Assembly: GCF_026151205.1 (NCBI RefSeq)
Contig: NC_087072.1
Location: 20,922,103-20,986,102 of the forward strand
DNA length: 64,000 nucleotides
Direction: 5' to 3'
Source: Bolinopsis microptera
Taxonomy: Eukaryota > Ctenophora > Tentaculata > Lobata > Bolinopsidae
Shown here piece after piece: positions 39,754 to 50,186 of this stretch; within the stretch, counting starts at the first letter, position 1, and every line of letters starts with the position of its first letter. The notes below the pieces were generated by a model, which did no database searches, was not told where the DNA came from, and saw only the letters and a list, made by a program, of their open reading frames with translations. The position numbers and the translations under genes were made by a program.

Positions 39754-42700
39754 CCCGAGTGCACGCATTACTTTTCGGATCCGTTTTTACCGAAGCTATC
39801 CACCATTACTCATGCTGGCAGGTATAGTCTGATAATATTTTGTTTTTATCTCTAGCAAGCATTCTGTAGTTGGAGTGTCGTATTTATTATAGAAGATCCA
39901 AGCAACTCCGCATTAACAATCTTTTTAGTATCGCCAGGATTCGTTATAAATATCCTGATCATGATAATAAATTTGGATCCAATAGTCTAAGATGAATCGG
40001 TATATATTAGCTCATCGTTATTAAAAAATCCTAATGGATGAATTAATCAAGTAATGTTCCCTTCCACACAACTAAACAACAAACAAATTGCTGCTCACCA
40101 GTGGTGACGCAATCGTAGGGCATGCAGTTGTCAGATAACTCTCACCCCGACGACAGCGGTCGAGAAATAACAACTGATTGCATTTTGCGCCATACTGACA
40201 CATTTATAAATTTTATATTATACAAGCAACTTGTTCCCTTTTGCCAGCCGTTTTTAGTCCAAGTACTGTCCCGTTCCTGGCCTCATGCAGAACATGCCGC
40301 AACTAAAATTTTGTTTATAGATGCCAACAAGGAATTATTTTTATCACGTCTTAACCCCCTAAATCATTTGCACGAATTGGTTTTGTGGCGAAAGTCACAA
40401 ATACGAAGCCCGCGCACTCGTGCGCGCAGTGCTACAAATGAAACAAAGATTATGGCCTATAGATTTTATTAAATTTAAACCTCAGAATTCAATCCAGTTA
40501 ATGAATTTATTTTTAAAATAACTTTCATCACTTCTGCCTTAAGAAATTTTATTTTATTTTGAATAAGTTTAGGCTCGGGGCTGACATTTAATAAGTGACT
40601 AGCACGGCCCGCGCTGATATGAAAGAAATTTATGATGAGATCAATGTCGAGTGAGTATAGAGTTTGTAGGTTATAACCGCCAAGATGCGCGCCGATTTGA
40701 AACAAAATTTTATGAGGTATCACCCGTTAATATAGTAGTAAAAAAAGTATTTTACATAATATATCTAATTTTCATGAGTTTATTATCGATGTTTAAAGTT
40801 TTTGACTAGGTTTTATTATGATATTATTAATTTTTTGCAATATGGCATATAGAGCTAATTTTGTTTTACTTAAAAGGGTTTGTTTTACTGTACAAATTTT
40901 TTTTTTTTTTGTTTATTTAAAATGTGTTTTTTACTTATTGAATACTGAATTTATCGACGCACCACACGTGAATTCTTTTCGTTCAATTGCATTGTATGCA
41001 AATTCCGCAGGTGCACCTAAGAATTTTCTCAGATGGTTTTTTTAATCGAACCATATTTCCAAAAGGCTTGTGGTCTGTTTGACATGTGAAGGGTTCCTCC
41101 AGTCCACACAACGACCATGGTGGAATCTTGCTCAAGCAAACGACCTGAGCTTGTCAATCTTATTCAATTTGCAGGTGCACACCATTTTTTTTCACTATAT
41201 GCTCCATGCTCCGACAGGCATAACAGATGGGACTCCTTGGTTTTGAGCTGGATTATTACTGTAAGTTTTACTTACAACAGTGCTTGTTAATTGGAGAATA
41301 CACTCTAATGGGTACATGACAATGTGACATCAGTTTATTATTTCATCATCTCATAGGAATAGTCCGAATAAGCGTTTTAAACGACTTTTCACAGTGAGAA
41401 CCATGGTGGGTAAAATTAACAAGAAAACATTTAAAAATCACCCATTTTTCGTAATTAAATATTGCGCTGAACTTTCAGGTTCATAAAAATTTTACGGGCG
41501 AGTATGGTAATATTAATTAGCAAACACAGAGTCTAACTAGAACAACAGCTCACACTTCAATAACTTCAAACATCCCTAAAGAAAGGTAATGACTGAAACA
41601 ATCCAAGTACCGTTTGAGGCGCTACCTTTCTATCAGTTGGACCATCCTACCGACCACCTCGGCTAGTTTAGGAAATCTGGTATTCTCCATAGCCAAAAAG
41701 AATAAATCAAAAAAGCTGGACATAATATCCCTTTTAATCATAGGAAACCTACAGTGGCTGATATGGGAATTGGGATTTTACGTGCTGACAAACTTTATCA
41801 ACTTTATAGCGGGACGATATTCCTTGGATAGCAAAAACTGTTCATATCAGTATTTTTGTGTAACATTTCTTTTCGTGAGTATTTTTTTCCCTCGTTCTCT
41901 TAATGTTAGCAAAGCAACTTGCCTCCGCTTTTTCCGTTCCTAGCAAGAATACGAAGTACAAGACAAGTCGACGATCGATAGCATGGTTTATTTGGCTAGC
42001 AGCGCTGCCCATACTTGGATAACGTTTATCCATGTATCAGGATGAATTCTTTGTCAGTCCCGTAAATATTTGCGATGCACAATAGTTTTCAAAGAAGAGT
42101 GGAGCATCTGATGCGTATTCGTACCTCTATTTTGTTTACATTGTCATCCCAGGATTATAATTCTGGTTGTACGATTGGACCTGCTTATCTAAAGACATTT
42201 CGTAAAGCGAAAAACTGATACCTGGAACACTAGCGACCAATCTTGGTGTATCAGTCCGTGTTTTGATCCCTCTTCTGCCGTTGGAATGAAATACATTCTT
42301 GCGATCAGGAATTTCTAAATGAACATTCACAAGAATTTCAAGCTATCTTACAGTCCGAAACCTTGCAACAAATCCAATAGTGTACCTAATCACAATAAGA
42401 AGTTTCGGGCAATTTCGTGAGGAAATCACACTATCGATACAAAGTTTGTTCATGGGGATTTTAATCAAGCTGCCTACTGAACCAACCCGTTTAAAGTTCA
42501 CTAATCGCATCGAATTAAATGAAAAAATTGTAGATATTTAGCGAACGAGCTTGTGAACGAAGAACAATATTATAGTTATATTCTGAACAATAAATCAAGC
42601 TGAATACTTTTTATTGAACCAATCTGCGTTTATGATTCTTACCTAAATAAACGTATCGAGTCAGAATTCAAGATAACTTTTCGCAAATGGAACCATGGTC

Positions 42701-43405
42701 GGACTCTTGTTCTTCAGTGCGTTGAAGAATCTGAAATATGACAATTGATAATCAAAATGCCAAATTTACCGATATCACATATTTCGTTATAATGTATAAT
42801 TGTTGAACAGGTTCCCTTATAAACTTCGGAGCTCCGATCACTTCAGAACGACCTAAAACTAAGACCTAATCCCTGAAACACAAAAGATAATAACTACCGA
42901 TACCCCACAAAATCTATAAATCATAAAATGTCTTCGTGAGTTACTGTAGATCTACCTGATCATAAAAGCACTACTCGAGGAACACTGCGACATGTCACCA
43001 TCTTCTGGTTATTAGAAGCATATAACGCTCACAAACCTCTCCTGCTCCTTCACAAACCTTTTCTTTATAATTCTAACCTGGGCCGAAGGATTTGTATTTA
43101 CACTCGGTTATGCTGAGTCAAATTAACATTCATAAGGGTGCCGTATATTCATAATAGAACAAAGCTCTTGCCCAGAATAAAATAGAATATTCATGATAAT
43201 TCTATCAACAGTATGAGGGCCGAAGGTGGGTCAATGCTAAAACCCAAAATATGTGTAAACGTGCCGTTAACCAATTTGGCTAGATTCTTTGTGTTATAAT
43301 TTTTTTCATCATATTCCAAATTGCAAGGAATTGATACACAAAAATTATGTTACATCAACATTTTTTACGGCCTTCTCCTTTATCCCTCTGATAAGATAAA
43401 CTAAA
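39754..43405 (+). repeat. Tandem 13.2-kb unit, partial copy 4
   Basis: Partial fourth copy. It covers the promoter-side non-coding part, the GPCR and its 3' flank, and stops at unit position about 3.6 kb, just before the minus-strand exon pair. The last recognisable unit text is the CTCTGATAAGATAAACTAA stretch near 43,387-43,405. From there the sequence changes both in content and in quality: the following DNA shows no sign of the scattered indels. Confidence 0.93.
41589..42480 (+). CDS. Rhodopsin-like GPCR, copy 4, frameshifted as read
   Basis: Fourth copy, in the partial unit; ATG at 41,589, stop TGA at 42,478-42,480. Helix 1-3 text is partly open from 41,614 (GNLVFSIA, YVLTNFINFIAGRY, SIFFPRSLNVSKAT). 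This copy also reads NVSKAT in place of a DRY-type motif, which supports the change being real. It is the copy closest to the junction at 43,405 and is complete in extent. Confidence 0.76.
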
Positions 43406-43425
43406 AGTGCATACCCTTTACCTTG

Positions 43426-43627
43426 TACCTTACTCGGGAATATTATTGCGGGTTAATTTATGACTGGGAAAATTAATGACCGGGAAAAATATGGCGGAAT
43501 TTTCCAAAACCCACCAAGCATCAAAATGTATTACTATTAGTTTACCTTACTCAGGAATACTATAGCGGGTTAATTTATGACTGGGAAAATTAATGACCGG
43601 GAAAAATATGGCGGAATTTTCCAAAAC
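43426..43627 (+). repeat. Duplicated left end of a terminal-inverted-repeat structure
   Basis: Two direct copies, 43,426-43,510 and 43,543-43,627 (period 117), share TACCTTACTC, then GCGGGTTAATTTATGACTGG and ATGACCGGGAAAAATATGGC, and end GGCGGAATTTTCCAAAACC. The sequence TATTCCGAGTAAGGTA at 45,081-45,096 is the inverted counterpart of TACCTTACTCGG-AATA, and a CCCGGTTATAAT block beside it matches ATTATTGCGGG. Together they may define an element of about 1.67 kb with inverted ends. A TA target duplication is possible but not certain. Confidence 0.5.
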
Positions 43628-44900
43628 CTGCGCCAGGGTTAGGCCGTATGCCAATGAACATGACAAATCACAAGGAATATTTATAAATGGACACAAAATT
43701 GTCAAGGTTAGCAACACCAAATTTCTTGGTGTAGTAATTGATGAAAAACTTAGCTGGGGCCCACATATAGAATATCTAAGAAAAAAAATTAGATCCACTA
43801 CAGGAGCACTTAACAGGATTAAACATTCAGTTCCAGGGGAACACTACCAAAAAATATACTCTGCATTATTGGAATCACATCTTGCTTACGGAATAAGTGT
43901 TTGGGGCTCAGCTCTCAAAGACCAACCAAACGATAAGCTGTTCATAACTCAGAAACGTTGTATAAGAATCCTTTTTGGAGACCTAAATGCATACCTCGAC
44001 AAACATGCCACTTGTGCACGAGCCAGACCTTATACAAAACAGAGGTTAGGAGCTGCTTTTTTCGAAAAAGAGCACACCAAGCCCATTTTTAATCGACTAA
44101 AATTGCTTACTGTTCAAAACTTGTACAAATACCACTGTATATCTGAGATATTTCGAATTATGAAATTTCGCACTCCATACTCGTTGTATTGTACTATAGA
44201 CTCATCAAAACGTGATACAAGCAATGTCATAATCCTCCCAAGAAAAACCAACACTTTTCTTTATATAGCCTCCAAATTGTGGAATAGCATACATAAACGG
44301 ATTCTAAATGAGAATGGGGAAATCCTCACTACTTCTGTATCTTTGGTTAAATTACGCTGTAAAAGTATCATCCTGGGATCTCAATCCATCAACAATAATA
44401 ACACCTGGACTTACCACAACTTTCACATCGCCCCTCACTCAATCACAGACCAAACCATCTCATCACTCACTCACCAAATTGCCGACCCAATATCTATTGA
44501 AATGGCGAAAATTTTCTAGACAAATGATATTTCGATATTATTGCTGCAGCAGATACAAATACCAACATTATTATATTCCCAAACGTTTGAACCTTTAAAT
44601 TAACTAGGAAAGTCAATCCTCAACTTGACTTTTACTGTTTTAAACAGATATGATGTTATTAACTTAATTTATTATTATTATTTTTTTTTAACATACTCCT
44701 TCTTAGTGTGGTGACTTGGGGTCCATAAATATAGCGGTACAAGCTGATAGGCCGGGGGGAACAACTGGGGTAGGTAGGTAGCCCTGGTGGGTGCGTAAAC
44801 TTTACGGTCTGCTCTCTCCAAGATCAGCCTGCTTCTCCATTTTACCATGAAGCCTAATTTCTAGTTTTTATAAAATATACAATGCAAGTGCAGGTTTACT
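43628..44900 (+). mobile_element. LINE 3' fragment with 3' UTR (same family as the 58-64 kb LINE)
   Basis: The open frame continues to TAG at 44,517-44,519. It begins at TCARVRPYAN and covers the region after the RT catalytic core: TKFLGVVIDEKLSWGPHIEY, KIYSALLESHLAYGISVWG, LFITQKRCIRILFGDLNAYL, FEKEHTKPIFNRLK, NLYKYHC, ASKLWNSIHKRI and NNNTWTYHNFHIAP. The LINE at 58-61 kb has matching text (KFLGIVIDSKLNWAAHMHYI, ALFESHLSYGISVWG). The RT catalytic motifs are absent, so the copy is 5'-truncated, and the clean frame suggests a young insertion. A 3' UTR block, GGGTGCGTAAACTTTACGG at 44,789-44,807, recurs inverted at 58,096-58,127. The fragment sits directly after the duplicated left end at 43,543-43,627, inside the inverted-repeat structure. 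Confidence 0.85.
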
Positions 44901-45261
44901 AATCTTAATCTACTTAACAACTCAATAGCCCAAGTCACCATACCCGTAGTATATTCCATGGTAATAGAAGAGCTTTAAAGTTTTTCAAATTGTTGCTATA
45001 ATTGATTTAAATAAAAATTTGTTGTTTTCTTGAAAAATTTGTTGTTTTCTTGAAAACCCACCACTTTATCCCGGTTATAATATTCCGAGTAAGGTAGTTT
45101 AGTGTATCAAGTCTTTACAATTTTCTATGGCTTGGAACCTAAATGTGGATTGCTTTTCAGGTTTTCTTGTATCCTGACTTGTTTTTCGTGGCACACCTGT
45201 GCATTTTCGTGGCAAACCTGTGCATTTTCAGTTGTTGTGCCACTATGATCTATAAGTTTAA
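44900..45261. other. Non-coding, right end of the inverted-repeat structure
   Basis: AT-rich. Contains a tandem GAAAAATTTGTTGTTTTCTT pair near 45,010-45,053, the inverted end at 45,081-45,096, and a TTTTCGTGGCA(C/A)ACCTGTGCAT duplication near 45,183-45,228. No gene seen. Confidence 0.5.
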
Positions 45262-45281
45262 ATTATTATTATTATTATTAT
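45262..45281. repeat. (ATT)n microsatellite
   Basis: About seven ATT units directly before a truncated LINE. Such trinucleotide tracts commonly mark LINE tails, so it may be the end of a minus-strand element. Confidence 0.8.
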
Positions 45282-45284
45282 TTT

Positions 45285-45968
45285 ATGTCGTTAGGTAACA
45301 AGATATATAAAAAAGTTATGGTATCAAGCGATCTGAACTGGTCCAAACAGATCGGTAATATGGTCAAGAAAGCTAGGAGCACACTGGCATGGGTGTTTAG
45401 TGTCTTCAAAACTCGTGATAGGACCGTAATGACTACCCTATATAAGTGTTTGGTCAGAAGCCTACTAGAGTACTGTTGTCCGCTGTGGGACTCTGTTAAG
45501 GTGACTGAGATCCAGCTTTTTGAGGGGGTCCAGCGAACATTCACCGATCGTATATGCGGTCTGGAAAATATGAACTACTGGGAGAGGCTTTCATATCTAA
45601 AGCTGATGTCACTGCAGCGCAGAAGGGAACGGTACACTATTCTGATGATGTGGAAGATCGTTCACAATGTTGTCCCCAATTGCAGCAATATTAGGTTCAC
45701 AAAAACATCCAGACATGGCACCCGAGCAATCATCCCTTACCTGTCTAGGTTGAGTTCCTCGAGCAACCAGACACGCTATGACAGCTCATTTGCTGTAAGA
45801 GGACCAAAACTATGGAACAAAGTGCCTGATAGTATTATTAAAGCTGAAGCTACTTTCGAGTCGTTTAAAGTTAGTTTGTCCAAGTTTATTGCTTTGATAC
45901 CGGACACCGGACAACCCTCCGAATTCCGGTTATTATATATAGCTGCAGCTTGTCTAATTCCTTGGTAG
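45285..45968 (+). mobile_element. LINE 3' fragment, different lineage
   Basis: Open frame of 227 codons ending at TAG. It starts inside the RT C-terminal part, with no catalytic motif: VMVSSDLNWSKQIGNMVKKA, YKCLVRSLLEYCCPLWDSV, LFEGVQRTFTDRICGLENMN, YWERLSYLKLMSLQRRRERY and FAVRGPKLWNKVPDSII. The EYCCPLW and LQRRRERY text is typical of Jockey/CR1-type LINEs abundant in aquatic invertebrates and differs from the family at 43.6 and 59 kb. The frame is intact, so the insertion may be recent. It probably begins at its 5' truncation point next to the (ATT)n tract. The 3' flank to about 46,050 (ACTACTCGCCATCGAGGTGG) is likely its 3' UTR. Confidence 0.85.
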
Positions 45969-46049
45969 ACTACTCGCCATCGAGGTGGTCAGAAATCTGA
46001 TGACCCTTCCTGCTAGTAGGCTACGAGGATAAACACAACCAAAGTAACC

Positions 46050-46293
46050 AAAGTAAGTTAATAGGCTAACATCACACCCTTTCTTCAAAAGATAACTCGT
46101 CAAGCACAGGGGGAGCTGAAACCAGGTTTTCGATCAAACGCTGCCATTTGTAGTCAAACGTCGCCAACAGTTGATCCCGTCCAATGAAATCGCTGCATTA
46201 TGTAAGCCAGGCTTCGCATACGAATATACTATATGTAATTGTAATTCAATCATGCATAATGTCTTGCAAAATGAAGCGATTTTATTGGACTTG
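46050..46293. other. Non-coding
   Basis: No gene is seen. The text TGCATTATGTAAGCCAGGCT and the later TCATGCATAATGTCTTGCAA contain short inverted similarity (GCATTATG/CATAATGC-like) but nothing stronger. Confidence 0.4.
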
Positions 46294-46404
46294 ACGGGTG
46301 ATACTCGTAAAATATTTATTCCAATTATTAGTTCCAATTATCAATGCCAGGACCGTCGACGAGTCCAACCCGGCGCGCGTCCTGGTAGGTTATAAACCTA
46401 CAAA
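46294..46404 (+). repeat. Short structured repeat, flank copy A
   Basis: Reads ACGGGTGATACTCGTAAAAT, a partly duplicated AATTATTAGTTCCAATTATC insert, then GGACCGTCGACGAGTCCAAC, CCGGCGCGCGTCCTGGTAGG and TTATAAACCTAC. ACTCGT and ACGAGT can pair, GGAC and GTCC can pair, and GTAGGTT(G)TAAACCTAC forms a 3' hairpin. It is followed by another hairpin, AACGCGC/GCGCGTT, at about 46,406-46,425. Opposite orientation to the copies in the tandem units. Confidence 0.65.
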
Positions 46405-46952
46405 AACGCGCCTACTTGCGCGTTTTAGAGGGTTCAATTACGCCAGGCTATGTTCATGAACATAATAGCCAGGGGTTCCCAGGTAAGCAATGATAAGCAA
46501 AATGCGCTACTGGGCCTTACCGAGCTGCGATAAATTGACATCGTCAATTAAAGCAAAAACCGAACCTTGAATTTATAAATTATTATGTTTCTATTGCTAG
46601 GTGTTTAATTGTTAATTAAATTGCGCGCACGTCATTCGTAACGCTCCTACGTACTAAATCGTTCGCCCAAATTTTAAGAACATTCTTGTGAAAAGGTCTT
46701 TTGGGTATGAAATTGATCTAAATCGGTGTATTTTTGGACGCTGATTCCTAATCACCCCCTATGACGTAAAGTCAACATGCTTCCCTAGAGTAGTTATAGG
46801 CGAACAACCGTTTTGGTCACGTGACAGGCTAGTAAAACATTACCGGGGACCTCAGGCTATCATGTTTATTAACATTAAGAGATTAGGCGGAATGACAGGC
46901 TGTACTGAGCGCGGCCCAGTAACTAGTAAGTAAAACATGAATTCGATTGTTT
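46405..46952. other. Non-coding
   Basis: No gene is seen. It contains a 46,406-46,425 hairpin and mixed unique text including a CACGTGAC site (46,820) that recurs as CACGTGAAA near 47,231. Confidence 0.4.
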
Positions 46953-47216
46953 AGGGCTCATGTTAGGGTTAGGGTTGTGGTATTAGGGTTATGGATAGCT
47001 TCGTTAACGGGTGATACTCGTAAAATATCTGTTCCATATATTGGGACCGTCGACGAGTCCAACTCGGCGCGCGTCCTGGTAGGTTGTAAACCTACAAATA
47101 GCTTCGGGGTTATGGTTCACCTAACCATGTGCTTTCGCGCCACTGCGGTCGCGCTACTACAAGCGCAAGGGCTCTGGATAGAGCAAAGGTTATGGTTAGG
47201 GTTAGGGTTGAAAACC
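46953..47216 (+). repeat. Interstitial telomere-like tracts (TTAGGG)
   Basis: Tracts at about 46,961-46,995 (GTTAGGGTTAGGGTTGTGG, TATTAGGGTTATGG) and 47,187-47,210 (GGTTATGGTTAGGGTTAGGG) are degenerate copies of the metazoan telomere repeat. They flank the structured repeat copy B and a CTTCGTTAACGG/CTTCGGGGTT pair. They may be a relic of a chromosome end, of repair by telomerase, or of a telomere-targeting element. Confidence 0.75.
47004..47098 (+). repeat. Short structured repeat, flank copy B
   Basis: Cleanest copy: TTAACGGGTGATACTCGTAA, CTGTTCCATATATTGGGACC, GTCGACGAGTCCAACTCGG, CGCGCGTCCTGGTAGGTTGT and AAACCTAC. It lies between two telomere-like tracts. The element has no coding capacity. 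Confidence 0.65.
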
Positions 47217-47833
47217 ATAAAAACCAAAGTCACGTGAAATATTTGGGCGAGCGAATTAGTAAAAGACCATTTGCACAGTTCTTCATTGATGTGACAGATT
47301 TAAAAAAACATTATTCTGTCATGATCTCTGTTATTTTATTTAATCTTTGAAATAAAAGATTAATTGAGAAAATTTACTTTAAAAAGCACATCATAATTTT
47401 CCTTTAAAAAAACGGAAAGTTTTGAAATTAAATACTTTTATTGAATTTATAAAGGACAATAAGTCAGTTTGCAAACGGGAAGAGAAGCAAATACGTTCTT
47501 CAAAAAGTTAGCTGATAGAATGTCTAGAAAATGTCAGGCCAAAGATACATTGAAGCGATGTAGTGACTATTATCAGGAAAAGAATAAGATTTGACTTATT
47601 AAAACCGACAATTATTGCTCTTAGAGGAGAAAGAGGGGTAAAAAGTGGTAGTATAGTTAAAATGTCAGATTTAGATTTTAATTTAGAGCCAACAAATTGA
47701 ATTGGCTACTTTTACTACTACTACAAAGGGTTTTTATGAAATTTTCTAAGATTTTTTATTGAATTTTTATATTGAATTTTTATATAGGGTTATTGTTATA
47801 TTATGTGTATATTGTTTGAATAATTTCTTTATT
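47217..47833. other. Non-coding, left flank of the inverted duplication
   Basis: AT-rich. A plus-strand run near 47,500-47,590 reads KKLADRMSRKCQAKDTLKRC but stops soon after. No gene can be supported. Confidence 0.4.
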
Positions 47834-47962
47834 GTTTGCAAACGTTTTTGCTTACAAAATAGTCATAGTTATATTTTAAAATTTCAACTTTCTATTGGGC
47901 ACTTAGCGACTAAATAATAATCCCACATTTATGCTCCCTCAAGCTCCCCACTGTACTTCAAA

Positions 47963-48170
47963 TAAATTTCCTGCACTAACAAATCTATATGATCTTAGGA
48001 TGTAAAATACGCTGAAATAACACTAGTATAGTAGATATAGTAGTATTACGTTTACAATAGTAAAACAAAGTAAATTTCCTGCACTAACAAATCTATATGA
48101 TCTTAGGATGAAAAATACGCTGAAATAACACTAGTATAGTAGATATAGTAGTATTACGTTTACAATAATA
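47963..48170 (+). repeat. 108-bp tandem duplication
   Basis: TAAATTTCCTGCACTAACAA starts at 47,963 and again at 48,071, each followed by ATCTATATGATCTTAGGATG and the ACTAGTATAGTAGATATAGT text. The duplication is present in both arms, so it predates the inversion. Confidence 0.85.
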
Positions 48171-48499
48171 GTAACAAGTACATTTTATAATAATAACATA
48201 GCAAGTACATTTCAGTGGATTTAAAAAAAATTAGATGTGCTGACTTCTGAAGGCCAAAGGGTATCATGAGACGACTCTTTATCTTTTTGCAGGGCCCCTT
48301 CTCATTTAACTCTCAAGTCTCAACCATGTCTCCTATGATTCAGCTGAATGAACCGAGGAGATATTACACAGATATGTAATTTCGCTTGGATCCAATGGAT
48401 AACTATCTACTTCCTAGATTAATGTTGGTGGGGAGATATTTATTATATATTTTTTCACATATTGCGATGATATTTTGTAGACATGTGTGATGATGTGGT

Positions 48500-48790
48500 C
48501 AGTGGTGTAACGTTGCCTGTTGGCGCCCCTCCGCCGAAAATGCGCCCCCCTGTTGGCCCCCCTCCCCTTTTGGCGCCCCTCCCTAAAATTGAACAAATTA
48601 GGTGATTTTAGAGGATATGCTGGTAAAATCTCTAAAAAAGTGTGCTTCTAGAGCAAAACGCGCAGTTTTGCTAGTACCTAAGTTAAGTTTTTCAAAATTG
48701 TCTCACATTCAAACAACGATTTGGCGCCCCCCTCTAAGATGGCGCCCCCCCCCCCCCGCACAGCGGGGTCAGCGGGGCCCTTCGTTACTG
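48500..48790 (+). mobile_element. hAT-like MITE in left arm
   Basis: Begins CAGTGGTGTAACG and ends CGTTACTG (the CGTTACGCCACTG end has lost GCCAC). It is flanked by an 8-bp target duplication GATGTGGT at 48,492-48,499 and 48,791-48,798. Eight-base duplications and CAG...CTG ends are typical of hAT elements. Non-autonomous: no transposase. It contains C-rich GCGCCCCTCC blocks and a C tract. Confidence 0.88.
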
Positions 48791-48933
48791 GATGTGGTGT
48801 CATAAATTTTACTTTACTTTACTTTACTTTACAGTAAGCCTAAGTATGCTCGTTAGAAAAACTATGAACATGCTAGCTGTCTTTATTTTTGTTAGTCGGC
48901 TGACATCTTGGGTTGTACTGGATGTAACAAGTT

Positions 48934-50035
48934 ATCACATAAAAACTTTCAATACTTGGGGGCAAAATGTTGGAATAATGTTCCAACAGATCTACGAAAT
49001 CTGCCCGATGTTAAAAGCTTTAGTGATTCGTATAAGAAACAGCTACTCTCATCTATAACAACAGACCCTAATTATACCGTCGACAATTCATATGACAAAT
49101 TTTACACTGCAATCATAGTCGACGATAACTAAGTATCTTCTAATTCTTTTAAATCTGAGGCATATATAATTGATGTATCGAAAGGATTTTCCCTTTTTAT
49201 ACCACCTTACCATTTTGATTGATTTTGCACATGACTGACATGTTTTAACTGGAGAAAGGGTTCGCACAGTGGTAGTTTTATAAACCACTTTTAATTTATT
49301 GACCTATTATACCTAGTGGTAGTTTTATAGACCACATTTAATTTATTTACTTATTATACTTAGTATTTATTTTTGGTGACTGTATCACCCAGTTTTAACA
49401 TTTGATAATTGTACAGTTTATTGACGACACATTGACTGAATGTTATTTTATATTCTAATTTATATTCTAGATATTTTATTTATTTTTCAACAGACGGCAA
49501 CTTCCTGTTTTTTCTTCTATATTAGTTACTCATATCTCTCTTTTACAGACTTTTTTACAAGGACATTGACAGATGATACTCACATTAGGCATTCATTATT
49601 GCATCTAAATTATTTCACTTGCATTAGGTTTAGAAATTTATTCTCTGGTTAACAGATTTCAAATGTTTAATTAATTTGTAGTATGACAGTAAGGTATATA
49701 AGAAGTTATTTAATTTTGCTTGGGCTATTATATTGACTATTGAGGTTTAATGATGATATGGAATTTGAATTCTATATAAATTTACACTATGTGGTTGGGG
49801 CATTTTGCATAGTAAATATGGTTACTACTCCTATATATCATATTATTTGATTGGTATTCGATTTCTGATTATTTCCCTAGGAATATGATTATTATATCTC
49901 AATTTGGCTTTAGGTAGCCCCGCTAAAAGAACTGGATTCTTCCAGGAAGCATCCCGTGCACAGACCTTGGTCTACATATATATTAAATTATTAACCATTC
50001 ATTCTGTATGTGCACGAAAATTTATTTCAATCAAA
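48934..50035 (+). mobile_element. 5'-truncated LINE insertion in left arm only
   Basis: Absent from the right arm and flanked by an 8-bp direct repeat AACAAGTT (48,926-48,933 and 50,036-50,043). The first 190 bases read LSHKNFQYLGAKCWNNVPTD, LRNLPDVKSFSDSYKKQLLS: the G-A-K-x-W-N-x-(L/V)-P motif found at the very end of many LINE ORF2 proteins. The rest is AT-rich 3' UTR without a poly-A tail. Alternatively the right arm lost the segment by recombination between the short repeats, but the coding content favours an insertion. Confidence 0.65.
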
Positions 50036-50186
50036 AACAAGTTTATTATCAGATGTCTACTTATATTTATTATGATATCATTATTCATTGTAATGGCAAT
50101 AAAATTTAAATTTTGTTTTACTTAAATTTTGTTTTACTTTACTAGGTGACACTGGCATTACTGGGAACATACACCAATGTATGTTT

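Noticed and set aside
1-43405. Real evolutionary decay of the four GPCR and three RT copies
   Set aside because: Differences are mostly single-base indels at new places in each copy, while motifs remain readable; decay would also bring many substitutions.
46294-47098. Hammerhead ribozyme in the structured repeat (GTCGACGAGTCC resembles CTGANGA)
   Set aside because: The core needs CTGANGA and a GAAA partner; here the text before GACGAG is GTC and no GAAA lies at the right distance.
48414-48596. Arg/Gly-rich minus-strand frame
   Set aside because: It overlaps the C-rich MITE and its flank and has no support as a protein.
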